DNA of 64,000 nt from JAXLVB01 sp046329195 (GTDB lineage: Bacteria > Bacteroidota > Bacteroidia > Cytophagales > Spirosomataceae): the NCBI GenBank assembly GCA_046329195.1, contig JAXLVB010000001.1, positions 2,790,001 through 2,854,000 of the forward strand, given 5' to 3'. A program made the position numbers and the translations under genes. The notes under the pieces are model-generated. The model saw only the letters and a list, made by a program, of their open reading frames with translations. It had not been told where the DNA came from and ran no database searches. Every line of letters starts with the position of its first letter. The first letter of the stretch is position 1. Shown piece by piece: positions 42,850-51,842 of this stretch.

Positions 42850-44049
42850 TTACTGCGCCACCTGTGGTTTCAGGGACATGACACCTTTGAGGTTGCTGCC
42901 CAAAATGCGTTTTACTCGCAAAAATCGGTTGAGTTCATACTCGTTGAAATTGGGGGCTTTCGGGTCGAAACTGTTGATTTTGACCATACCCGAAGAGTGA
43001 ATAAACTCCATATTACCAATCCACATGCCTACATGTACCACTTTTTCGGGCTTACCATCTTCGGCTTTTTTACCAAAAAACAGCAAATCACCTGGCTTAA
43101 GACTCTCAAATCCTTTGGAAGTGTCTACCTCTTCGCCTGCATATACCTGCTGCGAGGCATCACGAGGCAGAACCAAACCATTCATAAAGTAAACGGTTTT
43201 GGTAAAGCCACTGCAATCCACTCCTTTGAACGACGTCCCGCCCCATAAATACGGAATCCCCATCAGCTGCTTAGACGTTTTGACGAGGCTCTCTTCGTTG
43301 GTTTTGAGGTTTGATAACCACTGGTCGTAGGGCTTCGTTTGGTACTTTGAGACATACGCCGTACGACCGTCAGGGTAGGCCACTTGGTAGAAATCACCAC
43401 GGTCGCCGAGCCATTCCATCATACATCCTGCCACTAAGTCTGAGATGGTTTGACTTTCTAACGAAGGCTCTGTATAGGTAAAGGTGAACGGAACGATACA
43501 GACTATTTTCTTGGCTTTTTGCCAACGCTCAAAGCTGGTTTTGTCCATCAGTTTGATGCTTCCTGGCGCTGCCCAAGCGATGTACTTATCGGGCGTTTGT
43601 ACCGATAGCCATTCGTCTTCTTGTTCGAGCACGGTTACGGGCATTCCTAATAGGGCTTGCGTGGCCAATTCAGCCGAGTGTTTAGCGTTAGTACGAATGT
43701 TAGAAACCGAAACGGTAACTACGCCAAAAGTGCGCTCACCTAACTGTGTTTTATCAGGTAACAGGCGGATACTATCTTGAAAATCAAGCTTTTCAGCCTT
43801 GAGTTTGGCGAAAAGCGCTTCTTTAGCTTTGGGCAAATTGGTCTTTCCACGCAATACCGTTCCATTTACTTCTACCTGAAAAATAGCTATGCGTTTGTCA
43901 GGGGCAAACTGCTTTTGAGTTTGAGCAACCAGCTCCATTACCTTTGATTGTGCTTGAGCAAGAGACGATGCCAATAGACCAATCCCCACACATGCCAACA
44001 AAAAGGTGCGTTTGAAACGATAACGTGTTGAATCCAAAATAGGTAACAT
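42850..44049 (-). CDS. NlpC/P60-family cell-wall hydrolase with SH3-like domains
   Basis: A 399-residue exported protein (hydrophobic segment RTFLLACVGIGLLASSLAQAQ). Two SH3-like parts (about residues 130-170 and 180-240; PVTVLEQEDEWLSVQTPD, VPFTFTYTEPSLESQTISDL) precede the NlpC/P60 cysteine peptidase: catalytic Cys279 in GVDCSGFTKTV, His339 in KVVHVGMWIG. It probably cleaves D-Glu-to-diamino-acid bonds in peptidoglycan stem peptides, as YkfC-type enzymes do. It stands alone. Confidence 0.9.
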   Translation of the reverse strand: MLPILDSTRYRFKRTFLLACVGIGLLASSLAQAQSKVMELVAQTQKQFAPDKRIAIFQVEVNGTVLRGKTNLPKAKEALFAKLKAEKLDFQDSIRLLPDKTQLGERTFGVVTVSVSNIRTNAKHSAELATQALLGMPVTVLEQEDEWLSVQTPDKYIAWAAPGSIKLMDKTSFERWQKAKKIVCIVPFTFTYTEPSLESQTISDLVAGCMMEWLGDRGDFYQVAYPDGRTAYVSKYQTKPYDQWLSNLKTNEESLVKTSKQLMGIPYLWGGTSFKGVDCSGFTKTVYFMNGLVLPRDASQQVYAGEEVDTSKGFESLKPGDLLFFGKKAEDGKPEKVVHVGMWIGNMEFIHSSGMVKINSFDPKAPNFNEYELNRFLRVKRILGSNLKGVMSLKPQVAQ

Positions 44050-44126
44050 AACTACTTAGTAATTAGGTTAAGTTGTTGAATGATAGTGGTTTTGCTGTTT
44101 AGTATTTTAGAATGTTGCCCCCAAAT

Positions 44127-45206
44127 TTACGCACTAACCTTTGCAAAAGCCACACAAGCTTCGGCTAATGTATTCAAATCTTCGATGGTATGCAAACTAC
44201 TCACTACCAAGCGAGTAACAGGCGGGCTGTCTGGGGTAGGGTAGGGGAAGCTAGCTGTTAAGATTTGTCTTTCTTTCAAGAACTCATGCAATCCAGACCG
44301 TAAGCTACAAAAAGCAGGGTAGTCTTCGAAATAACTAAACAGCCCCAAGTCTTTGACTGAGTTCATAAAGTGCTGAGTACTGGCTAATAATTTTTGGTGT
44401 TCGTGTGCATAAATACCTGTCTGACAGGCTCGCATCAGCGCATACATACAGGCCGGCACGCTTGGCGAAGCACCCGAAAACATCGGCATTTTCCGAATAG
44501 CAGTAATCGTGGATTCGTCGGCAAAAATGGCACCAGCAGGCGTACCTAAGGCTTTGTTTAAGGAGCTTACAACCAGCAGTTGGTGATTGGGATGAACAAG
44601 GTGCTGAACTGCCTTTGCATAAATACCCTCGCCATGCCGACCAAATACCCCTAAGCCGTGCGAGTCGTCAATGACGATGGTTACTTGCTTGTTTTCAGGG
44701 AGTTGCCTTATCCAGCGAAGGGGCACTTGCTCCACTTGCGGCGAACCCACCGAGTCGGTGGCAATGATAAACTGCGAGTGAGGTGAGTGAGCAAGTTGCT
44801 CAGGCAATGCCTCAAACCACTCCTGAGAAGGGCTTGGATTGGGCTGATACTGTGGCGTCCAAAGAGCTGGATGAACATTGGGTGCAAACCATACCTCGGC
44901 CACTTGTTGCTGTGTCAACCATTTCATTACCAGCTGCCCCACCAGCATCCCCGACGACACACTAAGCGAAGCGGGAGCGCCCACAAACTGAGCTAAGGTT
45001 TGCTCGGCTTCTTCATAGACTTGCAGCCGTAGGTTATTGTTTCGAGAGCTGCCAAAGGTGCTACCGTATTGAGTGAGCCCTTCAAGTAAGTAGTTTTTAT
45101 ACAGAGCGTTATGCCCCATACCTAAGTAGGCCGTGCCACTAAACCATAGCCAATCTTGCTGTTTTACCCGAACGGTTCGGCTGGGTAAAGAGTCGGTATA
45201 AATCAT
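44127..45206 (-). CDS. AONS-like PLP-dependent alpha-oxoamine synthase
   Basis: A 359-residue aminotransferase-fold enzyme of the alpha-oxoamine synthase class (BioF, KBL, Spt). SGTAYLGMGHN and YGSTFGSSRNNN are its substrate loop; Asp180-Asp181 with Ser-His183 in VIDDSHGLGVFGRHGEG contacts the cofactor; Lys218 in VSSLNKALGTPAGA is the PLP lysine. The chain is some 30-40 residues shorter than standard BioF and the neighbours are not biotin genes, so the acyl-CoA substrate is unknown. Confidence 0.78.
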   Translation of the reverse strand: MIYTDSLPSRTVRVKQQDWLWFSGTAYLGMGHNALYKNYLLEGLTQYGSTFGSSRNNNLRLQVYEEAEQTLAQFVGAPASLSVSSGMLVGQLVMKWLTQQQVAEVWFAPNVHPALWTPQYQPNPSPSQEWFEALPEQLAHSPHSQFIIATDSVGSPQVEQVPLRWIRQLPENKQVTIVIDDSHGLGVFGRHGEGIYAKAVQHLVHPNHQLLVVSSLNKALGTPAGAIFADESTITAIRKMPMFSGASPSVPACMYALMRACQTGIYAHEHQKLLASTQHFMNSVKDLGLFSYFEDYPAFCSLRSGLHEFLKERQILTASFPYPTPDSPPVTRLVVSSLHTIEDLNTLAEACVAFAKVSA

Positions 45207-45235
45207 AATGACTACGTTCTTTGTTTTCTATCCCA

Positions 45236-45337
45236 ATCTCCCTCTCACCTTTCTTCTCTCCCCTTTAACCTTTTCCTCTCACCTCTGTCCCCCTTAATCT
45301 TTTTCCTTTAACCTTTTCCCTCAAACCTTTCTTCTTC
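45236..45337. other. About 100-base polypyrimidine tract
   Basis: The + strand is almost wholly C and T between the NFACT stop and the aminotransferase start, with repeated CTTTAACCTTTTCC units. The transcript of the minus-strand genes is purine-rich here. It has no evident coding capacity. Confidence 0.7.
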
Positions 45338-46903
45338 TTATTCCTCCATCGGCTCTACCAACACCACTTCTTCTTTTTCGACAATGACTTCGCCTTCGGT
45401 TAAATCACGAGTTTTGCGAACGTACTTTCGGGGTGTAACGATGACAGGACACAAGGTGTCGTTTTTGCGCTTGGAGTAAAAAGCGGCCAATTGAGCAGCT
45501 TTTTCAATGACCGGATTCGGAAAGTTTTGTCCAGCCTTTCGCCGAATCACTACATGCGAGCCGGGTACGTCACGGGCGTGAAGCCAAAGGTCTTCTTTGC
45601 GAGCGTATCGTTGGGTGAGTAAGTCGTTATTTTTAGCGTTTTTGCCAATAAAAATCTCAAAACCCATAAACATCACCTTCCGAAAGAGTAATTCAGGCGT
45701 AGGCGCTGTTTTTTCAGGTGATTCTAATAGGTTGTCTTTGAGGTATTTGCGAAGTTCCTTGAGGCTGGTTATGGACTCAATCGCTTTCAAATGTCGCTGA
45801 TGTTGAGCCAGTTCTTGTTCTTTTTGCTCGATGACTTCAGTGATTTTTTCTACCTCAATTCGCTCGTTTTTGGCTTTTCGGTAATAGACCTCTGCGTTTT
45901 TTTGGGGCGAATAATCAGGTTTGAGTCTTATTTTAAGAAGTTTATCTCGATAAAAATCATACAGCTCTATCGACTCGGCTCGTTCGGGGATTTCGTGAAG
46001 ATTAGCCATCAGGATATGGCCAATTTCTTCGTGTTTCACCTCGTCGTCGAGCGAAGTCAGTTTTCGATATTGATGCTCAATATTGGCCTCTGTTTTGGCA
46101 ATAAGCTTATGTAAAGTTCTGAGAATTTGCCCTTTTTCACGGTCAATGGCCGTTACTTTCGAGTACGTATAATAAAAATCGTTAGCGGCTACTAAGGGGT
46201 CTTGGAAGGTTTTGGAGACTTCACCCAAGGGCAACAACACCAGCGAAGGTTGCAAATGGATGTTGGAAACATAAAAAGTCGGTTGTTCTAATTGCTTCAC
46301 GACTTCTTGGAGACGATTCCAGCCCGTATTTCCTGATAAGTCTCCCCACTTCTCTAAGTATTCATTGACTTCTTTCCCGAAGGTTGGATATAACTTTTTG
46401 TGGTCAAAACCTGCCTGTTGGTAGGCTTCATAGGTCTGGCTGAGGGGGCGGTCGAGTTGCTGGAGCGTCAAGCGAAAATCGGCATTAAGTTTACTATTAA
46501 AGATGCTCTGTACTTCGTTATGTTTGAATAAAAGTACGTTGCTCCGATTGCCAAATAGCTTAAACAGCAGCGTATAACCTTGCTCAAATACAATGGCAAA
46601 GGCTCGTTCGTTAAGAAACTGCCGTACCTCGGTCACGTGCAAATCTACTAAGTCTGTAAACAAATCCACTGAGTTTTTGGAGGCTCGCCTAAACTCATCA
46701 GGAAAACTCAAGCAAACAAAGTCGGGTCGGAGTACGGCTTTGATGTAGAAATCCCGCCGTTTGCGCCACTGCTTGCCATCGGTGCAAAAACCCAATACAA
46801 GCTCGTCTTTTTCTTGACTAAAGCATTCGGCTAACACCAAATTGCTGAGTTCAGTGGAGAGTCGTTTAGAAAGTTGACGAAGAAAATAGTAATTGGTTTG
46901 CAT
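45338..46903 (-). CDS. NFACT-family (RqcH/Tae2-like) ribosome-quality-control protein
   Basis: A 521-residue cytosolic protein. NFACT-N region (residues 1-210; MQTNYYFLRQLSKRL, LFKLFGNRSNVLLF), a coiled-coil middle (250-400; VTAIDREKGQILRTLHKL, IEVEKITEVIEQKEQELAQHQRHL) and the NFACT-R (DUF814) domain (FMGFEIFIGKNAKNNDLLTQ, DLWLHARDVPGSHVVIR). RqcH binds stalled 50S-peptidyl-tRNA complexes and adds C-terminal Ala tails. At the conserved Asp-Arg of RqcH this protein has Glu99-Arg100 (FLNERAF). It is a little shorter than Firmicute RqcH. Confidence 0.88.
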   Translation of the reverse strand: MQTNYYFLRQLSKRLSTELSNLVLAECFSQEKDELVLGFCTDGKQWRKRRDFYIKAVLRPDFVCLSFPDEFRRASKNSVDLFTDLVDLHVTEVRQFLNERAFAIVFEQGYTLLFKLFGNRSNVLLFKHNEVQSIFNSKLNADFRLTLQQLDRPLSQTYEAYQQAGFDHKKLYPTFGKEVNEYLEKWGDLSGNTGWNRLQEVVKQLEQPTFYVSNIHLQPSLVLLPLGEVSKTFQDPLVAANDFYYTYSKVTAIDREKGQILRTLHKLIAKTEANIEHQYRKLTSLDDEVKHEEIGHILMANLHEIPERAESIELYDFYRDKLLKIRLKPDYSPQKNAEVYYRKAKNERIEVEKITEVIEQKEQELAQHQRHLKAIESITSLKELRKYLKDNLLESPEKTAPTPELLFRKVMFMGFEIFIGKNAKNNDLLTQRYARKEDLWLHARDVPGSHVVIRRKAGQNFPNPVIEKAAQLAAFYSKRKNDTLCPVIVTPRKYVRKTRDLTEGEVIVEKEEVVLVEPMEE

Positions 46904-46958
46904 GATAACCTACAAAAGTGCGTAGGTGCAAAGGTAAGACGAATGTTTCTTAAACTCG

Positions 46959-48674
46959 TCATAAGGTTTTTATGAGTGTCTGTGTTTTTTCGTTTACCAG
47001 TTGTTGCGCCTTCACTATTGCCTTACGGATTTTCTCCGAAATACCGCCCACTTGTAAATCTTCCATTGTACCCAAAGTATGTTGATAGTAGGTGCCCCAT
47101 ACTTCTAAAATATGACTTTCGGCCTCTTTGGTGGCCCCATTTTGAAGAGCCTGTTGGCTGAGTTTGGCTTCTAGGTTGAGGCGGTTGAAGGCGGTTTGTT
47201 GTAATTCTTCGACTAAAAAGAGAGCCGTTTTTTCGTCGGTGCTGGTCAAGGTCATGGCCGAGACTAAGGCCGAGACTCCTACGTTTTTCATTTCCCAGGC
47301 CGATACGTTTTCGAGGCGGTCGGCATCGGTATGGTAAAAGGCGTCCGTAAAATGCCAGAGTAACAAACCCGGCAGATTGGCATCCAAAAATGGCGTATGG
47401 TCAGAGCCACCCTCAAAGGGATTAGTTTTGACGACCCAGCCGTTGGTTTTGGCTTGGTCGAGGCAGCGATTCAAGATAAAATCGTTGAAATAGTGTGGTC
47501 GTATGGCTTTTTCGGGCAGAACAGAGCCGCCCCATTCGGTATGTTTTTCGTCGCCACGAGTCCAAACAGCCGAGGGGTCGGGCATTTTTTCAATCAAAAA
47601 CGTACCGCCTGTTTTTTGTGTGTCTTCGCCCACCATGTCGAGGCTCATGCCCCAGCGGATGCCTTTTGCACGGGTGCTGTCTTCGGTCACATAACGGCGA
47701 GTCGAAACGATTTCGTCGCCCCACAAAAAGGTCAGGCTCCGGTGGGGCGCATACGCTTTGCTTTTTATCATCTCGGCAGTTACCCGAGCCATTTCGGCCA
47801 GCGTGCCTACGCCCGTGGCGTTGTCGTTGGCGCCGGGTTCTTGCACGTGTGCCGAAAACACAAAGCGTTCCTGCGGTACTTTTTGACCTTTTACATCGGC
47901 CACCAGCGTTAATTCTTCTGAAGGATAAAGTTTAGTTTCTGTCACTACTCGTACCCGCACAGAGCCTTTGGCCAAGGCCGCTTTGAGGCGGTCTTTGGCA
48001 CGAGTAGAAAGCAAAATACCGAAGGTGTTTTTGAAATTTTTGCCCAACTGAATGCCCGAAAACTGGATGGAGTTGGCGTATTTTTGAGGTTGGGTATAAG
48101 CAGGGATGGAATAGCCGAACGCTGCCAACGCTCCTTTATTGATGGCTGTGCGGTGTACTTGCCCAATGTTTTGCTCGATGAACAAGATTTTGCCTGTAAG
48201 GTCTGCCTTATCTAAGGCTTCTTTGTTGTTTTTTTCGATATAAACTACCTCTGCCTCAATGCCTTCGGGTGGTGTACTACCCGAGTTGATGGCCAGCATG
48301 TTGCGGTTGGTTTTAAACTCTAATAGTGGCTCGGCTTCGCCTACAATTTCTACTTTAGCGTTCACCGGTTCCCAAGCCTGCCGATTCATGGGGCGTTTTT
48401 CGATGCGATAGGTCAGTACGTCGCTGGGTTTTGCCTCGGTTTCGTTGACGTAACCAGCCGCTTTGAGAATTTTTTCTACGTAAAAAATGCTTTCGTTGAA
48501 ACCCGTATTGCCCGCCAGCCGCCAGCGTTGTTCTACATACGCTACGGTATTATAGGCGTTTTGCTCTTGGAAATGGGTGCGAGTGTGGGTGTAATAGTGG
48601 GTTAGCAGTGGACTTTGCGCTAAGATGGGCAACGACCACAACGTCAGCATACTGGCAAGAAACAGTTTCATCAA
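46959..48674 (-). CDS. Secreted M28-family metallopeptidase
   Basis: A 571-residue exported protein (signal MMKLFLASMLTLWSLPILAQ). Residues 130-250 include a PA-like insert domain. The M28 zinc site is visible: His276 and Asp284 in FVFSAHVQEPGANDNATG, the general base region LWGDEIVST, SLDMVGED, and the late His in FYHTDADRLENVS. FEGGSDHTPF is the usual loop before it. The family contains aminopeptidases; with a C-terminal helical extension of about 90 residues, the specificity is unclear. Confidence 0.88.
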   Translation of the reverse strand: MMKLFLASMLTLWSLPILAQSPLLTHYYTHTRTHFQEQNAYNTVAYVEQRWRLAGNTGFNESIFYVEKILKAAGYVNETEAKPSDVLTYRIEKRPMNRQAWEPVNAKVEIVGEAEPLLEFKTNRNMLAINSGSTPPEGIEAEVVYIEKNNKEALDKADLTGKILFIEQNIGQVHRTAINKGALAAFGYSIPAYTQPQKYANSIQFSGIQLGKNFKNTFGILLSTRAKDRLKAALAKGSVRVRVVTETKLYPSEELTLVADVKGQKVPQERFVFSAHVQEPGANDNATGVGTLAEMARVTAEMIKSKAYAPHRSLTFLWGDEIVSTRRYVTEDSTRAKGIRWGMSLDMVGEDTQKTGGTFLIEKMPDPSAVWTRGDEKHTEWGGSVLPEKAIRPHYFNDFILNRCLDQAKTNGWVVKTNPFEGGSDHTPFLDANLPGLLLWHFTDAFYHTDADRLENVSAWEMKNVGVSALVSAMTLTSTDEKTALFLVEELQQTAFNRLNLEAKLSQQALQNGATKEAESHILEVWGTYYQHTLGTMEDLQVGGISEKIRKAIVKAQQLVNEKTQTLIKTL

Positions 48675-48739
48675 CTAATAAGGTTTTGTGCCGAAAGTAA
48701 GGGAAAAACCATCAGAACGCAATGGCTGGGAATCAAACT

Positions 48740-48838
48740 GCTTCAAGTCTGCCACTTGAAGCGGCAGACTTGAAGCAAATGGGTGACACAACTTGCCTCC
48801 ACTGGTACAAGCGTCCTCGCTTGTACCAGTGGAGGCAA
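48740..48838. repeat. Pair of long hairpins between M28 and DUF2911 genes
   Basis: First: GCTTCAAGTCTGCC (48740-48753) pairs with 48763-48776. Second: a 21-bp perfect stem (left arm 48793-48813, core CCTCCACTGGTACAAGCG; right arm 48818-48838) with a TCCT loop. Both lie in the 176 bases between the genes. They look like dispersed palindromic repeats; the second could also end transcription of the upstream DUF2911 gene. Confidence 0.75.
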
Positions 48839-48850
48839 AGAGTGAAAACT

Positions 48851-49969
48851 CTACTGCACTGGTTTGCCGTCTTGCAGTGTTTTAATGGCAGTTTCTAAAA
48901 ACTTCCGATTTACCTCGTCGGGAGCTTGCGGTAGGGCGAGTTTGGCGTATTCTAAGGCTTTTTTGTAGTCGCCTTGGGCCGAGTAGGCTCGCATGAGACC
49001 TGCATTGGTAGGCCAAACTCCGTTAAATTTTTTGTGGTTTTTCTCAAAAACGGCAAGGGCTTCCGTTATTTTTTTCTGGGCTAACAACTGGCGACCATAG
49101 CTATGAATTTCCTGCACAGTGGCGTTGTCGAGAGCGGCTTGCATCATCGAAGTGGCTTCGTCTTTTCGGCCTAATTTCTCCAAAATCGTTGATTTGATAG
49201 ACAAGGCTCTGAAGCTCCGTACGCCTCCTAAATTGGGCGAAGTGGCAGAATTTATCCAATTGAGGGCTTCTTCCAAATTGAGGTCATTGTTGGCGCACCA
49301 ACTAGCCGCAAACTCTAAACTCGGTGGATCAAAGCCCAGCTCACTACTCATTTCTCGGCGGATGTGCGCCAGCGTGGTTTTCTTGACATCAACGGCTATT
49401 GTAAACGGAATACTCCAACGTTCCCAGTCCAGACTCACTTCTATCGAATTGTCGGTTTGGTTGTTGAAGTTGTACATCAAGCGTTCTTGTAGGGTGGCTT
49501 GGTTCTTTTTCTGACGAGTACCTACCCGCAATACATCCAAGGTCTTGTCATAAAAATACGAACCCCATGCACGGGAATTTCGGTTGAAAATCAGCGTGGT
49601 AGAGTCTGGCGAGAGTAGCATAAATAGAGCATATTTGCCAGCAGCGAGTGGCTTGCCATTGATGGTCACATCCGTCGAAAACGAGACGGTGGTGCATTCA
49701 TCGGAGCCCGCCCGCCACGGTGACTCTACGTTAGAACCAAATCCTAGTACTTCGTATCCAAAGGGGGCAACGCTGGTTCCCCAGATTTTGCCTTCACGGC
49801 CTTTTACACCCGGGGCATTCCACCGAATTTCGATTTCGGTGACGCCTATTTTGCGACCTGCCAAGCAGCTAAAATTGGTGTTTTGTGGAATCCGAAGGGC
49901 TTGGGCAAACGATTCGGTGCCAGCAACGAAAGCAAAGAGTACCAACCAAGTAAAGATTTTAAATTTCAT
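48851..49969 (-). CDS. DUF2911 domain protein with TPR repeats
   Basis: A 372-residue exported protein (signal MKFKIFTWLVLFAFVAGTESFAQ). Residues 25-200 are the DUF2911 domain (IEIRWNAPGVKGREGKIWG, KPLAAGKYALFMLL, AWGSYFYDKTLDVLRV). Residues 250-370 carry TPR-like helices (ALNWINSATSPNLGG, EALAVFEKNHKKFNGVWPTNAGLMRAY, YKKALEYAKLALPQAP). The function of the family is not known. The ATG at 49969 gives the signal peptide. Confidence 0.85.
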   Translation of the reverse strand: MKFKIFTWLVLFAFVAGTESFAQALRIPQNTNFSCLAGRKIGVTEIEIRWNAPGVKGREGKIWGTSVAPFGYEVLGFGSNVESPWRAGSDECTTVSFSTDVTINGKPLAAGKYALFMLLSPDSTTLIFNRNSRAWGSYFYDKTLDVLRVGTRQKKNQATLQERLMYNFNNQTDNSIEVSLDWERWSIPFTIAVDVKKTTLAHIRREMSSELGFDPPSLEFAASWCANNDLNLEEALNWINSATSPNLGGVRSFRALSIKSTILEKLGRKDEATSMMQAALDNATVQEIHSYGRQLLAQKKITEALAVFEKNHKKFNGVWPTNAGLMRAYSAQGDYKKALEYAKLALPQAPDEVNRKFLETAIKTLQDGKPVQ

Positions 49970-50156
49970 GGCTATTTGTTTGTTGAATTTCGGAGGAAAA
50001 TTGTACTGACAAAAATAGCAAAATAGTAGAGTTAGTCTATACCCCAAAACGGGGGATAAATGAAGAGAAAAACTACAACAGCATTTGAATTAGCGTATAG
50101 CAAAGAAGGGTTTTTGAGAGGGGTATCAATGAAAACAAAACTGATATTGTTCTGTT

Positions 50157-50621
50157 TTACAAGAAGTTACGCTTGTATCGCAGCCAATAATCACCACCAA
50201 GTAGTAGGCTAATGGTAGAAAGAATAGCGACAAAAAAGAGAGGCTGTTCTGTTTTGTGCCAGAACGATGTGATGAATAGTCCATGAGTAGGAGCATGGGT
50301 AGGTACTTTGTTAGCAGTAGCTGATATAATAACGACCAACAGGATGCTCGCTACCAAGCCAGCTACCCACTGCCAAGTTTGACGACCGATGATTGGGGCA
50401 AAAACCAACGGCTTTTTGCTTGGCAAGCGAGTCATTACGTCTCTTGTAAACGTGTCAGAAGGAGTAGCTATTAAGTTGTTTTTCAGTAATCGGTGTACTT
50501 CGGGACTAAGACTTAGGTCTTCTTCTGCTTGAATTGTTTTCATCAAATCATCAGAAAAAGACAGACCCGGTTCGTCCATCTTAACTGACTGAATGAGTTT
50601 TCGGAGTAGGTCTTCGTTCAT
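50157..50621 (-). CDS. Small membrane protein, putative anti-sigma partner
   Basis: A 154-residue protein: a soluble N-terminus of about 75 residues (KLIQSVKMDEPGLSFSDDLMKTI) with two hydrophobic segments (about residues 83-104 and 125-145). It begins 12 bases after the ECF sigma gene stop, so it is cotranscribed and is in the usual position of an anti-sigma factor, although no zinc-binding HxxxCxxC motif is present. The anti-sigma role is inferred from position and topology. Confidence 0.6.
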   Translation of the reverse strand: MNEDLLRKLIQSVKMDEPGLSFSDDLMKTIQAEEDLSLSPEVHRLLKNNLIATPSDTFTRDVMTRLPSKKPLVFAPIIGRQTWQWVAGLVASILLVVIISATANKVPTHAPTHGLFITSFWHKTEQPLFFVAILSTISLLLGGDYWLRYKRNFL

Positions 50622-50633
50622 ATTGATATAAAC

Positions 50634-51182
50634 TTAGGCAATAGATTTGAGTTGTTGTTCCAATACTTTACGAGCCCGATGCAACCGGATTTTGATATTG
50701 GACGCCGACAGATTGGTAATTTCTTCGATTTCTTTGATGGATTTGTCTTCATAATAATACAATAAAATGAGTAAACCATCTTGGCGAGGCAACTGGTCAA
50801 TGGCTTGCTTCACCACCTGTGCCTGCTCATGTCGGCTCAACAACTCTGCTGCATTAGGCGTGTCATCTGCTTGATACATAGCGACTTCATCACTCAAAAA
50901 GGCAGTTTCACTTTGCCGTTCTCGAAGTTTGTTGAGGCAGGTACGGTAGGTGAGCGTGTAGAGCCACGTCGAGAATTTAGACTTTTGTTCAAAGGTATGC
51001 AACTGCTGAAAAGCTTTCAAAAAACTTTCTTGAGCGGCATCTTCGGCATCTTGCAGATTGACCAACACTTTCAAGGCAATAGAATAGACCATGCGCTTGT
51101 ATCGCTCCACCAAGAACCGATACGCCGAGGTCTCGCCGTTGAGGATTCTATCAATCTGAATTTGGTCGTCTAAAATATCCAT
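50634..51182 (-). CDS. ECF-family RNA polymerase sigma factor
   Basis: A 182-residue sigma-70 family protein with region 2 (YKRMVYSIALKVLVNLQDAEDAAQESFLKAF, then FSTWLYTLTYRTCLNKLR) and region 4 (LPRQDGLLILLYYYEDKSIKEIEEITNLSASNIKIRLHRARKVLEQQL). It should direct RNA polymerase to a small stress-type regulon, held in check by the membrane protein downstream. Its upstream region has two copies of a 20-bp repeat, each with a -7-like box on its strand. Confidence 0.92.
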   Translation of the reverse strand: MDILDDQIQIDRILNGETSAYRFLVERYKRMVYSIALKVLVNLQDAEDAAQESFLKAFQQLHTFEQKSKFSTWLYTLTYRTCLNKLRERQSETAFLSDEVAMYQADDTPNAAELLSRHEQAQVVKQAIDQLPRQDGLLILLYYYEDKSIKEIEEITNLSASNIKIRLHRARKVLEQQLKSIA

Positions 51183-51193
51183 TGTCTTGATGA

Positions 51194-51340
51194 GACACTG
51201 GGACTGAGCTATCGGTTACAAAATTATTTTTTTCGCTGATTTATACGGGAGCAACCGCCATTGTTCGACTGTGCGTCCCAGTGTCCCCACGGACAATTTC
51301 TGTATAAATGTTAGTTGAGCCAAAATTATTTTTTTCGCTG
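51194..51340. promoter_or_regulatory. Repeat-rich divergent region of the ECF sigma gene
   Basis: CAAAATTATTTTTTTCGCTG occurs twice in direct order (51219-51238 and 51321-51340); each contains TAATTTTG on the minus strand, a TAnnTTTG box facing the sigma gene. GACACTGGGAC (51194-51204) and GTCCCAGTGTC (51275-51285) form an 11-bp inverted repeat between them. The layout suggests two promoters or a duplicated promoter segment. Confidence 0.5.
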
Positions 51341-51402
51341 GTTTTGTAACCAAGCCTCTGGGTGATTTGTCCTATGGCTGAACTTTAAACGAAACAAGCC
51401 TT

Positions 51403-51738
51403 ATGGACGAAATATTAAGAGATTTTTTGGTGTCTATCGCTGCCATAGCTGCCATTTTTGGTATTCTGTACGTCATCTTTCTGACACGTCACCGTGAGCG
51501 TATGGCATTAATGGAAAAAGGACTATCGCCACGAGATTTTAATAACCCCAACAGTATCTTGTCTGCTACACTCCGATACGGTTTGCTACTGATTGGCATT
51601 GCCATTGGCATCATGCTGGGCAATACGGTAGCACGACTTTTTGATGTGCCCCGTCAGGGAGCTTTCATTGCCATGATGTTTTTGTTTGGCGGTATTAGCT
51701 TGATTGTTAGTTATTTAATCGAAAAAAGGGCAAAGTGA
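51403..51738 (+). CDS. DUF6249 small membrane protein
   Basis: A 111-residue protein with three hydrophobic segments (about residues 6-26, 58-76 and 86-105) and the ERMALMEKGLSP segment after the first helix that marks the DUF6249 group. Its function is not known, but in Bacteroidota it is often beside an ECF sigma factor, and here it is divergent from one. Confidence 0.75.
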   Translation: MDEILRDFLVSIAAIAAIFGILYVIFLTRHRERMALMEKGLSPRDFNNPNSILSATLRYGLLLIGIAIGIMLGNTVARLFDVPRQGAFIAMMFLFGGISLIVSYLIEKRAK

Positions 51739-51842
51739 TGGGCAAAGTATCTCTACTCATCTTATTGACCCTTAGTAGGTATTTCCACTTCTAACCCCGC
51801 TGATTACCCATTTTGCAGTAAGTTACCATTTATTAATCATCC

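Noticed and set aside
47397..47912. Long + strand reading frame opposite the M28 gene
   Set aside because: It is a shadow of the well-supported peptidase on the minus strand and has no conserved domain pattern.
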